Shown here piece after piece: positions 16,740 through 24,728 of a stretch of DNA of 44,280 bases. The stretch lies in contig PLKG01000116.1 in assembly GCA_003140595.1 (NCBI GenBank), positions 1 through 44,280 of the forward strand, read 5' to 3'. The position numbers and the translations under genes were made by a program. The notes beneath the pieces are model-generated. The model ran no database searches and was not told the origin of the DNA. It saw nothing but the letters and a program-made list of their open reading frames with translations. The stretch's first letter is position 1; every line of letters begins with the position of its first letter. The stretch is from Acidimicrobiaceae bacterium (GTDB lineage: Bacteria > Actinomycetota > Acidimicrobiia > Acidimicrobiales > Bog-793).

Positions 16740-17725
16740 CTTGCCACCTGAACCTTCGCCAAACCGATCTCCTGTGCCTCTTGCCAGGTCAGCGAGCAGC
16801 AGTACTCGAACAGCCTTGGCCTGAGCCCTCGCGACCTCGCGTACTCGATGGCGCCGTCCGCGGGGTAGGCGATGCCGTTAAGACCGAGGTCGATCGCAGC
16901 CTCGTCGAGCTCGCGCTTGACCGCGCCGAGCGGACGGGCACAGCCCAGATTGATGGTCGTCGCCGGCGCGGCCAAACGGGCCGCGGCGAAAAAGTCGGCC
17001 ACCTGATCGGCCCTGGGCGGCGGGACATGCGCCATCGGGGTACCCGCCAGCGGCACGAGCACAACAAGCACGAGAGTCGAGACCGAGTAGCCGGTGATCA
17101 TCTCGAGAGCACGGTGCTCGCCGAGGAAACGTCCATAGTGCAGTCCGAGCACGATGTGCGGGATGATCCTCAGACCGCGGTCGGAGAGCAGCCGCAGGGA
17201 GCGGTCCACGTCCTCGACGGTCAGGTTCAGGTGGTACACGTCGCGCAGGGTCTCGTCGGCGCCGATTATGTCGAGCATCACCCCGTCGGCTCCGGATGCG
17301 GCCAGCCCGGCCGCGAGCTCGGGCGAGACGAGCCCGCAGTGCACGACGACCTTCATCCCGAGTTCGGAGCGGATCCGCCCGATGTGGGCCAGATGAGCCA
17401 GCAACGGCACCCCACCGGTGCGAGTGGAGCCGCCGGACACGAGTAGTCCCTCGCTGCCCTGCTCGCGGAGCCGTGCCGCCAAACTGAACAGATCCTGGCC
17501 GGCCCCGACCGACATCATGCTGTCGAGCATCTTGGTCTGGCAGTGGTCGCACGACAGCGCACAGGCCGAGCCTGTAACTGACACGGGCAGGAACCGACGG
17601 GGGTTGGACGGGACCCACTCGGAGGTCTGCCAACGCTTGAGGCCGGGTGCGTAGAAGTCCATCACGTCAGGGAAATTCGCCCGCCGCACCTCTGGCGGAC
17701 TCAGTGACGCTTCGGCTGTCGTCAT
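16736..17725 (-). CDS. lipS2: Radical SAM sulfur-insertion protein, LipS2-like
   Basis: 329 aa from ATG 17725, the start that gives a four-base ATGA overlap with the upstream carrier gene; a frame open to 17854 is rejected because it runs into that gene. The SAM-cluster motif is C-A-L-S-C-D-H-C (about 58-65), preceded by the F-Y-A-P-G-L-K-R-W-Q-T-S-E element seen in the archaeal biotin-synthase-homologue group. Later Cys residues occur in N-L-G-C-A-R-P near 255 and Y-C-C-S close to the C-terminus; these could hold the auxiliary cluster. Partner of the LipS1-like protein. The LipS1/LipS2 numbering is by resemblance only. Confidence 0.75.
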   Translation of the reverse strand: MTTAEASLSPPEVRRANFPDVMDFYAPGLKRWQTSEWVPSNPRRFLPVSVTGSACALSCDHCQTKMLDSMMSVGAGQDLFSLAARLREQGSEGLLVSGGSTRTGGVPLLAHLAHIGRIRSELGMKVVVHCGLVSPELAAGLAASGADGVMLDIIGADETLRDVYHLNLTVEDVDRSLRLLSDRGLRIIPHIVLGLHYGRFLGEHRALEMITGYSVSTLVLVVLVPLAGTPMAHVPPPRADQVADFFAAARLAAPATTINLGCARPLGAVKRELDEAAIDLGLNGIAYPADGAIEYARSRGLRPRLFEYCCSLTWQEAQEIGLAKVQVAR

Positions 17726-18186
17726 TGCGCGATCACACCCATGCGCCTGTAATCGGCGAGCTTGGCCGTGAACCAGGTGGTGATCTCGGCCGCGTTCTCC
17801 AGCAGCCCTTGCAGCTCGCCGGTGGCGTCGCTCAGGCTGGCCTCGATCAACCATCCGGATCCGTAGGGGTCCCGCTCGGTGAGCCCCGCGTCTACGGCCG
17901 CGGCGTCATTGACGGCCAACACGGTTCCGGAGACCGGGCTGACCAGAGGGCCGACAAACTTGGCGGCCTCGAGCTGGCCGAACGGCCGCCCCGCGGTTAG
18001 CTCGGACCCGACCGGGTCGAAAGACAGCTGGGCCAGGGTTCCGCTGGTCTCGATACCGAGGGGGTCCATGCCGATCCGCACCCGGTCGGGCTCGGTCAAG
18101 AGAACCCACATGTGCGTCTCGGCGTGGTAGCGGCGGTCGAGCGCCAACGCAAAGCCGGACACGATGACCAACTCAGTTCGTTCCAT
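17722..18186 (-). CDS. Second, divergent GcvH/LbpA-like lipoyl carrier
   Basis: 154 aa GcvH-fold protein. The candidate lipoyl-lysine is Lys76 in L-E-A-A-K-F-V-G-P. It shares the F/W-V-G-P signature of LbpA but differs from the E-S-G-K of the other carrier in this operon. Other fold markers: H-M-W-V near residue 25, S-P-V-S-G-T-V-L-A-V-N, and E-R-D-P-Y-G-S-G-W. The N-terminus is about ten residues longer than in LbpA. It overlaps the upstream ligase-like gene by one base (TGATG) and the LipS2-like gene by four, so it is made with the lipoate-assembly enzymes. It may be a second substrate carrier or an assembly platform for lipoate transfer. Confidence 0.8.
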   Translation of the reverse strand: MERTELVIVSGFALALDRRYHAETHMWVLLTEPDRVRIGMDPLGIETSGTLAQLSFDPVGSELTAGRPFGQLEAAKFVGPLVSPVSGTVLAVNDAAAVDAGLTERDPYGSGWLIEASLSDATGELQGLLENAAEITTWFTAKLADYRRMGVIAQ

Positions 18187-19214
18187 CAGAGCCTCCCGGC
18201 CTCGGCTGTGACGAAGGCCGCAGCCAGGCGCCGCCCCGGCTCACCGAAGCCGCCAAGGACCTGAGCAACTGAATGCAGCGGGATCCCGCGAATAGCCCGT
18301 TCGGCTTCGCGCGTTGACCCGTTCAGTCCGCCGACTCGCAGCCGCACCTGCTCGACCGAGCCGCGCACGATGCTCGCGGCTACCTCTGCGCCGTCGCGCT
18401 TGGCTGCGAAGGTCCACACCCCCGCCCGCACCTTGACCTGGCGAGCCCGCGGCTCAGCGCCGGCACGCGGGGCGGGTCGATCAGGCCCGGCCAGCCAGGC
18501 GGCGCTCTCGAACTTCTCGTCCAGTTCTTCGACTGCGGTTCGCTCGAGCCCCGTCAACTCCCCCGCCGCCGCCACAAGCCCGAGCGCCGCCGCGTAGGAA
18601 CTGATCATGGCGGCCTGGAAACGGGCCGGATCGACCGGCGTCGCGGCCACGAAGCGACGCATCAACGCAAGGGTCTGACCACGCTGCGCGGGGTCGGCTA
18701 TCGCGAGCACACGTGCCGCCCGATCGTGGTCGAAGGTCTCGATGAGGTTGCCGCAGAGCACAACGGCGTCGTCAATCTGGCCGGCCCCGTGCCCGCAGAT
18801 CTTGCGGTCACCGACGCAGATCTCGAGCTCGTCGTCCAAGCTGGCCGGCACTCCGACCGTGCGGAACGCTGTCACCGCAGGCTCGAGCAACATTCGCAAA
18901 GCCTGCCGCCTGGCCGCCGGCACAGCCCGCGCTGCCAGGCAGATCTGGAAGAAGAGCTGGCCCTTGTCAAGATAGACCGGACCACCTCCGACCATCCGGC
19001 GCAAGACGGGCAGGGCGTTCTGCCGGCAGTAATCCTGGTCGACCTCGTCGATCCCGCGGTGGTAGCCGATGCAGACGTACGGGGTGACAGGCCGGGTGAA
19101 CGAGAGCGTCGCGGCCTCGCCCGCTGATACCCCGTAGGCGATCCCGTGCCACAGTGTCTGTGAACGCAGCGGCGAGTTTTCGCCGAAGTCGATCACACGC
19201 AGCGTCTCAACCAC
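18186..19214 (-). CDS. Second lipoate-protein ligase family protein
   Basis: 342 aa member of the BirA/LplA/LipB superfamily, distinct from the sLpl(AB)-like ligase nearby. Seen: C-I-G-Y-H-R (about 48-53), R-R-M-V-G-G-G-P-V-Y (72-81) as the acyl-binding loop, and V-G-D-R-K-I-C-G-H-G-A-G-Q (about 134-146) with Lys138 as the candidate catalytic lysine. It could be an amidotransferase that moves lipoyl or octanoyl between the two carriers, an octanoyl transferase, or a second ligase. GTG 19214 lies inside the end of sHdrC2B2 (eight-base overlap) and its stop overlaps the second carrier gene, so it is tightly coupled to both. Confidence 0.75.
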   Translation of the reverse strand: MVETLRVIDFGENSPLRSQTLWHGIAYGVSAGEAATLSFTRPVTPYVCIGYHRGIDEVDQDYCRQNALPVLRRMVGGGPVYLDKGQLFFQICLAARAVPAARRQALRMLLEPAVTAFRTVGVPASLDDELEICVGDRKICGHGAGQIDDAVVLCGNLIETFDHDRAARVLAIADPAQRGQTLALMRRFVAATPVDPARFQAAMISSYAAALGLVAAAGELTGLERTAVEELDEKFESAAWLAGPDRPAPRAGAEPRARQVKVRAGVWTFAAKRDGAEVAASIVRGSVEQVRLRVGGLNGSTREAERAIRGIPLHSVAQVLGGFGEPGRRLAAAFVTAEAGRL

Positions 19215-20514
19215 CGGCGGTCCCGATCCGCGTCGCCTCGTCGATCAGTTCGATGATGTCGCAGACCCGGAGGTCATCGTGACCTGTCGACTTTGCAGCA
19301 TCGCTGAACCTGGGAACCTCATAGGGACAGCACACCACGAGCACGTCCGCGCCGGTCCCAGCAGCCTCACGGACCCTGCGCTCGGCCAGCCGCTCGGAGG
19401 TGTAGTCGCTCGTGAAACCGTCCAGCCACATGCCTCCACCGCCGCCGCCGCAGCAATAGGCGTTCTCCCGGCATCGGCCCATCTCGACCAACTCCACCCC
19501 GGGGATCGCCCCTATCAGGGTCCGCGGCGCGTCATACTCCCCGTTCTGGCGGCCGAGGTAGCACGGATCGTGAAAGGTCACCCGCAGGTTCAGCTCCCTG
19601 GCCCATTCGATCCCGCTGATCAACGGCGCGAGCAGCTGGGTGTAGTGCTGCGCTTCGAAGCTTTGCCCGCGTTGCGGATACTCCTTCACAAGGGCATTGA
19701 AGGCGTGCGGGTCAGGCGTCACGATCCGTCGGAACTCGTATTTCGCCAGGGTCGCGGTGACTTGCTCGAAAAGCGAGTCGAACAGGCCCCTCTCTCCGGC
19801 GAGCCTTTGCGAGTCGCCGAGCGTCTTCTCCTCGGGACCGAGGATCGCCCAGTCAATTCCAAGAGCGTTGGCCACCCGGGCGAAAGCCCGGGCGGCGTCC
19901 TGCCCACGAGGGTGGAAGCTCCAGTAGTCCTCCACATAGAAGAGCACGTCGACCGGCGCCGGGTCGCGCGCCAGGATTCGCACAGGAACCCCGGCGCTCT
20001 CTGCCCACTGCGCCCGGCGACGCTGGCTCTGGCCCAGGGCGTTGCCGAGCCGGAAGGTCTTCTCGAAGACGTCCTGCAGCTCGGCCGGTACGGCCGAGCT
20101 GCTCAGTGCGGCCTCGCGGACGGCCGGCATTATCGCGATCATGTCGACCCGCTTCGGACAGACCCGTAGGCAGTTCCCGCACGTGGTGCAGAGCCACAGG
20201 TCCGCGACGGCGAACAGGTCGGTGCCGGTCTGGACATTGCGGTGGATCTTGCGCGGGCCGTACTCGCCCACCATGTCAACCGGGCAGACCGGAGTGCACT
20301 TCCCGCAGCCGTAGCACCACTCGAGGGACTCGCCGCCGGGAAGCCTCGAGATCGCGGCGAACCCCTCCGGGCCGTAGTCGGTAAGGACCCGGGGCTCGAA
20401 CATCCGGTTCCACATTGGCGGCAGGTCGACCTCGCGCCCAGAGATGGTGGAGGCAACCCTGGCGTGCTCCTTCTCCACCGCGACGGGCGGTACCTTGCGG
20501 CCACCGATAGGCAT
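19207..20514 (-). CDS. shdrC2B2: Fused sHdrC2-sHdrB2 subunit
   Basis: 435 aa from ATG 20514, with GGAGGG about ten bases upstream. The first 130 residues are HdrC-like with two [4Fe-4S] motifs, C67/70/73/77 and C109/112/115/119. The rest is HdrB/D-like: the second CCG site is intact (C318 in H-D-P-C-Y, C354-C355, and C395-C396), but the first site has no cysteines (E-D-Y-W-S-F around 195-200; E-E-K around 228-230). In known sHdr clusters C2 and B2 are usually separate genes at this place in the order; here they are one chain. It resembles the C-terminal half of the EtfD-like protein of this operon. It begins four bases after the hyp gene. Confidence 0.85.
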   Translation of the reverse strand: MPIGGRKVPPVAVEKEHARVASTISGREVDLPPMWNRMFEPRVLTDYGPEGFAAISRLPGGESLEWCYGCGKCTPVCPVDMVGEYGPRKIHRNVQTGTDLFAVADLWLCTTCGNCLRVCPKRVDMIAIMPAVREAALSSSAVPAELQDVFEKTFRLGNALGQSQRRRAQWAESAGVPVRILARDPAPVDVLFYVEDYWSFHPRGQDAARAFARVANALGIDWAILGPEEKTLGDSQRLAGERGLFDSLFEQVTATLAKYEFRRIVTPDPHAFNALVKEYPQRGQSFEAQHYTQLLAPLISGIEWARELNLRVTFHDPCYLGRQNGEYDAPRTLIGAIPGVELVEMGRCRENAYCCGGGGGGMWLDGFTSDYTSERLAERRVREAAGTGADVLVVCCPYEVPRFSDAAKSTGHDDLRVCDIIELIDEATRIGTAGG

Positions 20515-20518
20515 GGTC

Positions 20519-21268
20519 CTAGCCCTCCAAGTGATAGACGCCGAGGAGGCGACGGACGAGATGGGGCAGCGTTGGGACGACCTGGTTGAACTCACGGGTC
20601 AACCGCATCTGCAGGACCGTGTACATGTAGACGCCGTAGACCGCGGCGAGCAAGACGTCCGCGCCGAACAAGCCGGGACCGGCCGCGGTGAAGCCGGCCG
20701 CTGTGCCGGTCTCGTTTACGAAGGCGATCGCCTGGCCGACATTCGAGTAGACCACCCCCCTCGAGGCTCCCGAGCCCAGTTCAGAGTCATCGCTGGTCAA
20801 AAGCGCCAGCGCACCGGTCCGGGCCTGCGGATCCCAGATCCACCTCGTCCACAGCCAATACCGGTCGGGCGAGGTGAAATGGAGCAATTCGGCGGGGAGA
20901 TCGAATGCAGACCCGGCGAGGCCCTTCACCCCGTCACAGACGGAAAGACAGGCGTCGAAATGGTCGAACCGGTCCGCGACGGGGTCGCCGTCGTCGAGGA
21001 GTCCCGCGATGGCAGTTGCGAGTGGTCGTGGACCGATCAGGTCCAGGATCTGGTCAGCACGCCGCCGGGCCGCGAAGACCCATCGCAGCACTTGTCTCAG
21101 GATCGCCCGGTCCCAGGATGCCGGCTCGCCGGACAATAGGTCCCGAAGCGCGGCGGACTTGCGATCAAGGTCTGCCGCGATGCCCCGCAGCTCGGACTCG
21201 CTGACCCGGTCCAGGATTTCGCGCTGGAACTCCAGCGCGCTCGGCGTGTCGACGACAGGACCAGGCAT
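20519..21268 (-). CDS. sHdr-associated conserved protein (Hyp)
   Basis: 249 aa protein at the place where sHdr clusters encode the protein called Hyp (between shdrA and shdrC2). It has no Fe-S cysteine motif; only isolated Cys occur (L-S-V-C-D near 110). The middle contains W-L-W-T-R-W-I-W-D (about 138-146), and the last third has a hydrophobic, alanine-rich segment (about 205-222) followed by a basic tail. Function is unknown; identification rests on position and length. It is 15 bases downstream of shdrA and its stop is four bases before the sHdrC2B2 start, so it is clearly co-translated with the complex and is probably a subunit or assembly factor. Confidence 0.7.
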   Translation of the reverse strand: MPGPVVDTPSALEFQREILDRVSESELRGIAADLDRKSAALRDLLSGEPASWDRAILRQVLRWVFAARRRADQILDLIGPRPLATAIAGLLDDGDPVADRFDHFDACLSVCDGVKGLAGSAFDLPAELLHFTSPDRYWLWTRWIWDPQARTGALALLTSDDSELGSGASRGVVYSNVGQAIAFVNETGTAAGFTAAGPGLFGADVLLAAVYGVYMYTVLQMRLTREFNQVVPTLPHLVRRLLGVYHLEG

Positions 21269-21283
21269 CAGCTTCGCCCCAAC

Positions 21284-22354
21284 TCAGTTCGCCGCGGCGG
21301 CCGAAAGCGACCGCAGGTAGCCGACAGCCCGAACGGCCGCGCTGGCCGCCGAGGAGACGGTGTCCTCGAGATCGGCCGGTCCGAAGGCCGCACCGCAGAC
21401 GAAGATCGCTTCCCGGTCGGTGCCAACCGGGTCGAGCGGCCCGCATACGGCCTCGATGAAGCCGTACTTGTCCTGCTTGACCCCGAGCAGCTTCGCGACC
21501 TCGCGAGTTCCTCGTGAAGGTTCCATTCCCACCGACAGCACGACGAGGTCCATCGGCACCTCCATCGGCCGTCCCATCGTCGTATCCTCGCCGCGGACCA
21601 GGAGGCGGTCGCCACGGGGCAGGATCTCGGTGATGAGGCCCTTGACGTACTGGACATGGTGCTGTTCCTGGGCCGGCCAGTAGATCTCGTTCTCCCAGAA
21701 ACCGTACATGCGCATGTCGATGTAGAAGATGAACACCTTCGAGTCCGGCAACAGTTGACGGATCTCGATCGCCTCTTTCGAGGCCACGGCACAGCACACC
21801 TTCGAGCAGTACTCGTTGCCGATCTGACGGTCGCGGCTGCCCACACACTGGATGAAACAGACCCGCTCCGGCGCCTGCCCGTTGGAAGGACGAATCACAC
21901 TGTGCGCGGACAGCATCGCCTCGAGGTCGGCCTGGGTTATGACGTCGGGAAACTCGAAGTACCCGTACATCTGGGTCGCCCGACCGGGGTCGAAGTGGCT
22001 GAAACCGGTGGCGATGATGATGGCGCCGCACTCGACCGTCTGTGTCTCGGCCCCCTTTGAGCCGCGAAGTGTCAGGACGAACGCGCCGGGCCCACCCGCC
22101 AGCGCGCTGAGCTCGGCGCCGAGCTTGACCTCGACCTTCGGATGGGCAGTGACGGCCTCGATCATCTGTTGGATCTGTGGCTGGGCAGGTTCACCGTGCG
22201 GAGTCAGGCCGGCGTAGTTCTCTGCGACCGGAGTACCGCCGAGGAAATCACGTTGCTCGATCAGCAGCACTTCGCCGCCGATCTCCGCAACGCTCCGCGC
22301 GGCGCACAGCCCTCCCGGGCCCCCGCCGATAACAGCAACCTTGTCCGAGGACAT
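21284..22354 (-). CDS. shdrA: sHdrA, FAD and Fe-S subunit
   Basis: Flavin subunit of the sHdr complex, the presumed hub for electrons from sulfur oxidation. 356 aa from ATG 22354 (GAGGTGG upstream; the in-frame TTG 22366 is less likely). Seen: FAD-binding G-G-G-P-G-G (10-15), E-Q-R-D at the end of the second strand, A-T-G-F near 115-118, and the HdrA cluster motif C166, C170, C183, C187, C188. The C-terminal C-G-A-A-F-G-P-A-D element closes the FAD site. It lacks the N-terminal domain and extra ferredoxin domains of methanogen HdrA, as usual for the sulfur-oxidising type. Flanked by shdrB1 (48 bases upstream) and hyp. Confidence 0.93.
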   Translation of the reverse strand: MSSDKVAVIGGGPGGLCAARSVAEIGGEVLLIEQRDFLGGTPVAENYAGLTPHGEPAQPQIQQMIEAVTAHPKVEVKLGAELSALAGGPGAFVLTLRGSKGAETQTVECGAIIIATGFSHFDPGRATQMYGYFEFPDVITQADLEAMLSAHSVIRPSNGQAPERVCFIQCVGSRDRQIGNEYCSKVCCAVASKEAIEIRQLLPDSKVFIFYIDMRMYGFWENEIYWPAQEQHHVQYVKGLITEILPRGDRLLVRGEDTTMGRPMEVPMDLVVLSVGMEPSRGTREVAKLLGVKQDKYGFIEAVCGPLDPVGTDREAIFVCGAAFGPADLEDTVSSAASAAVRAVGYLRSLSAAAAN

Positions 22355-22402
22355 TGACCACCTCAAGTTTCGTGTTCGTGCCTGGCGGGCGCGAACTTCC
22401 TG

Positions 22403-23593
22403 TCACGCATCGACGTCATCCCAGTCGAGATAACGCTTCTCGCCGTTCTCGAGCCGACGCAGATCGCTCTGGAACTCGGCCCACGCCTTCTCCCAGTCGA
22501 TGCCCAGCTTCTCGAGCAGCGGCCTGTAGTCGGCCGAGTGCCAGTGCAACTGGCACACCCGGTAAGGATGTGCTCCCATCGCCAGTGCAGCGAACTGCGC
22601 CTCACTGAGCACCGCGAGCCCGACGTTGCGTCCGTGCGCCTGTGCCGCAAACTGGCTCTTGTCCAGAGTCGTGACGCAGCCCGTGTCATGAGTCAGCACG
22701 ACGTCGGGGTTCGCCTCCTCCTTCATCACCTCGATCTTGCGAAGCGTTGCGAATGATCGAGTGAAGTCCCGCTGCACCAAGATGTGCCGGAAGCCGAAGC
22801 CGCAGCAGTCGAACCAGGTCGAGTAGTTGCGCACCTCTGCGCCGAGCGCCTCGGCGATGCCGGTCACCACGGCGGTGCGCTGGCCACCGTAGATGTCCGG
22901 GTCGTAGATCGCGTCGCCTTCGACGAGCTTGTAGTAGTGGCACGCCGGGTGGACGGTCACCACGATTCCGGACATGTCACGGACCTGCTTGGCCGCAATC
23001 TCATGGCGTAGCGCATGGAACCACTCGGAGTAGTGCACGATCTCCTCCGGCAGCACGAGAGGCTTGCCCAGCTTGGCCATGATGTCGCGGACCTGCGCCC
23101 GGAGCTCCGGATGGCGGATGAGCTCCTCCCTCACCTCTTTGTAGTGACCGTAGGAAGTTCCGCAATGGATCAGCGGGAAGTAGCCGCTCTCGTACGCGGC
23201 GGCGAAATTGCGGACGGCGACGGCTGCTTGGGCGGCCGAGTTGGAGGTCGCGCTCGCGTAGTAGTTCCACGCCGTGCAGGACGTCTGGTCCGACGGATCG
23301 TGGTAGTCGTAGCCGAGCTTGCGCATCACCCAGAAGATCGAAGTCGAGTAGCCAGGGATGTGGCCGCACTGTCCACACGACTTGTGGTGCCACAGATGGG
23401 CTTTTTGGATGCGCTTTTCCCGCCCGTACTTGGTCGAGACGGTGACTGCTTCCCGGTCGATCTTCTGCACGATCAGCTCGCCTTGGCGTTCCAGCTCGAG
23501 CAGCTCGGCGCGGGGATCGTCAGAGGACCTCCGATCGGTCACCGGCTCCAGAGTCGCCTTTTGGCGCCTGAGCGCCTCGATCGGAATGGTCAT
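22403..23593 (-). CDS. shdrB1: sHdrB1, double CCG-domain subunit
   Basis: HdrB-type subunit expected to carry two noncubane [4Fe-4S] clusters and to be the catalytic site of disulfide/persulfide chemistry. 396 aa from ATG 23593, which overlaps the shdrC1 stop by four bases (ATGA); the longer open frame upstream is rejected. Cysteines fall in two sets: C73, C76, C106 and C144 (S-C-G-Q-C, T-S-C-T, H-C-G-T), then C218 (H-P-A-C-H), C263-C264 (D-C-C-G-F-G) and C306 (T-G-C). Unlike sHdrC2B2 and the EtfD-like protein, cysteines are present in both halves. C347 (V-C-Q-L-H-W) lies in the C-terminal tail. Confidence 0.9.
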   Translation of the reverse strand: MTIPIEALRRQKATLEPVTDRRSSDDPRAELLELERQGELIVQKIDREAVTVSTKYGREKRIQKAHLWHHKSCGQCGHIPGYSTSIFWVMRKLGYDYHDPSDQTSCTAWNYYASATSNSAAQAAVAVRNFAAAYESGYFPLIHCGTSYGHYKEVREELIRHPELRAQVRDIMAKLGKPLVLPEEIVHYSEWFHALRHEIAAKQVRDMSGIVVTVHPACHYYKLVEGDAIYDPDIYGGQRTAVVTGIAEALGAEVRNYSTWFDCCGFGFRHILVQRDFTRSFATLRKIEVMKEEANPDVVLTHDTGCVTTLDKSQFAAQAHGRNVGLAVLSEAQFAALAMGAHPYRVCQLHWHSADYRPLLEKLGIDWEKAWAEFQSDLRRLENGEKRYLDWDDVDA

Positions 23594-24324
23594 GGTTGGA
23601 TGCCTTCTTCCTCGAGGCGTTCTTCCATCAGCTCCAGCAGGATCGAGTGCAGGCCCCGATCGACTTCCGCGATCATGTCCAACGCGCCCGTCTCGAGCCA
23701 TATGAGGTAAAGCTCGACCAGCGTCTTGTCGGCCACCGACCACCCGGACGAGGTCGTGTGCATCGTCTCGGCAGGCAGTGCCCGCCGCCACAAGTCCAGG
23801 TTGTCCGCGACGTCCGCCGTCTCGGGTCCCCAGTCGGGGAACGCGTCCGCCCGCAGCATGTCAGGCGAGACCTGAGTGCCGGTGGACATGATCTTGTAGA
23901 TGATCCGGGAATAGCCGACGAGAGCTTGTTTCGCCGATGCGAGCCCGTTGTTGACGGCTACCTCGCGCATGATCGTGATGATTCCGCCTGGATTGTTGCC
24001 GCGCGGGCAGCGCAGGCAGGAGAAACACTGGGAGCACTCCCAGATGTCCTCCTGCATCTGCTGGTAGACGAGGTCCACGTCCTCGCGCGCGGCCGCCTGC
24101 GCGACGCGACGCGGGCTGAAGTCGTAGAACTTCGCGGACGGGCAGGCGGCGACACAGATGCCGCACTCGTAGCAGCCATACAGGTAGTCGCCGAACCGGA
24201 AGTCAGCCTTGACCTGCTCGAACAGGCGAACCTTCTCGTCGTGGGGAACCTCGGCGTAGCCGGCCACATCTGGAGCCTTGAAATAGACGTCCGTCTCGGC
24301 GCGCGGGGCGGAGGTCTGGATCAT
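23590..24324 (-). CDS. shdrC1: sHdrC1, two-[4Fe-4S] electron-transfer subunit
   Basis: 244 aa HdrC-like subunit that would wire sHdrB1 to sHdrA. First cluster motif C51/54/57/61 with P after the last Cys; second motif C97/100/103/106, also followed by P, then R-G-N-N-P-G. The second motif is CxxCxxCxxC, one residue shorter than the usual CxxCxxCxxxCP; the DNA confirms it (24001-24045 region). This may be a trait of sHdrC1. The C-terminal 100 residues are helical with no cysteines. It starts eight bases after the DsrE-like gene and overlaps shdrB1. Confidence 0.9.
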   Translation of the reverse strand: MIQTSAPRAETDVYFKAPDVAGYAEVPHDEKVRLFEQVKADFRFGDYLYGCYECGICVAACPSAKFYDFSPRRVAQAAAREDVDLVYQQMQEDIWECSQCFSCLRCPRGNNPGGIITIMREVAVNNGLASAKQALVGYSRIIYKIMSTGTQVSPDMLRADAFPDWGPETADVADNLDLWRRALPAETMHTTSSGWSVADKTLVELYLIWLETGALDMIAEVDRGLHSILLELMEERLEEEGIQP

Positions 24325-24332
24325 CGAGATGC

Positions 24333-24716
24333 CTAGAAGCTGATTACGGCGTCGGCGGAGACGGCGAGGTTGTTGAAGGCGGCGCCACCGATCATCTCGA
24401 CCCCGTCGATCAGGTCCTCGAGGCGCAAGTCGTTGAGGTCCAGCGATGGCTGGCAGACCAGCAGCCGGACACCGAGGTCGGTTGCCTGTTCGATGAAGTA
24501 GCGCAATGGCTGACCTTGGTCGCCCTTCGGCCCGATCTTGTCCACGACATCCTTGCGCAACAGGGTAGGTCCGTACATCGTGAAATAGATCATGACCTCG
24601 AACTCCATGGCTGCCGCAGAAGCCGCAAGAAAGAACGGCGTCGCGCTTCGACCCGGCTCGGCTACGCCGTGGGTCTGCACATAGAGGACCTTGGTCTCAG
24701 AGTCGTCGGCCCACAC
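24333..24716 (-). CDS. DsrE-family persulfide carrier
   Basis: 127 aa DsrE/DsrF-like protein. The conserved Cys88 lies in V-R-L-L-V-C-Q-P-S-L, the same loop as Cys136 of the DsrE3-like protein at the other end of the locus. F-F-L-A-A-S-A-A-A (28-36) and F-T-M-Y-G-P (45-50) match the fold's first helix and second strand. GTG 24716 is preceded by AGAGG seven bases upstream and begins 12 bases after the tusA stop. Its pairing with tusA matches the TusA-DsrE sulfur-relay pairs of sulfur oxidisers. I cannot place it in a numbered DsrE subgroup. Confidence 0.82.
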   Translation of the reverse strand: MWADDSETKVLYVQTHGVAEPGRSATPFFLAASAAAMEFEVMIYFTMYGPTLLRKDVVDKIGPKGDQGQPLRYFIEQATDLGVRLLVCQPSLDLNDLRLEDLIDGVEMIGGAAFNNLAVSADAVISF

Positions 24717-24728
24717 AGCTGGCCTCTG

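Noticed and set aside
19279..20169. A 296-codon plus-strand frame opposite sHdrC2B2
   Set aside because: The opposite strand encodes clear Fe-S and CCG motifs; this frame is a codon-bias artefact.
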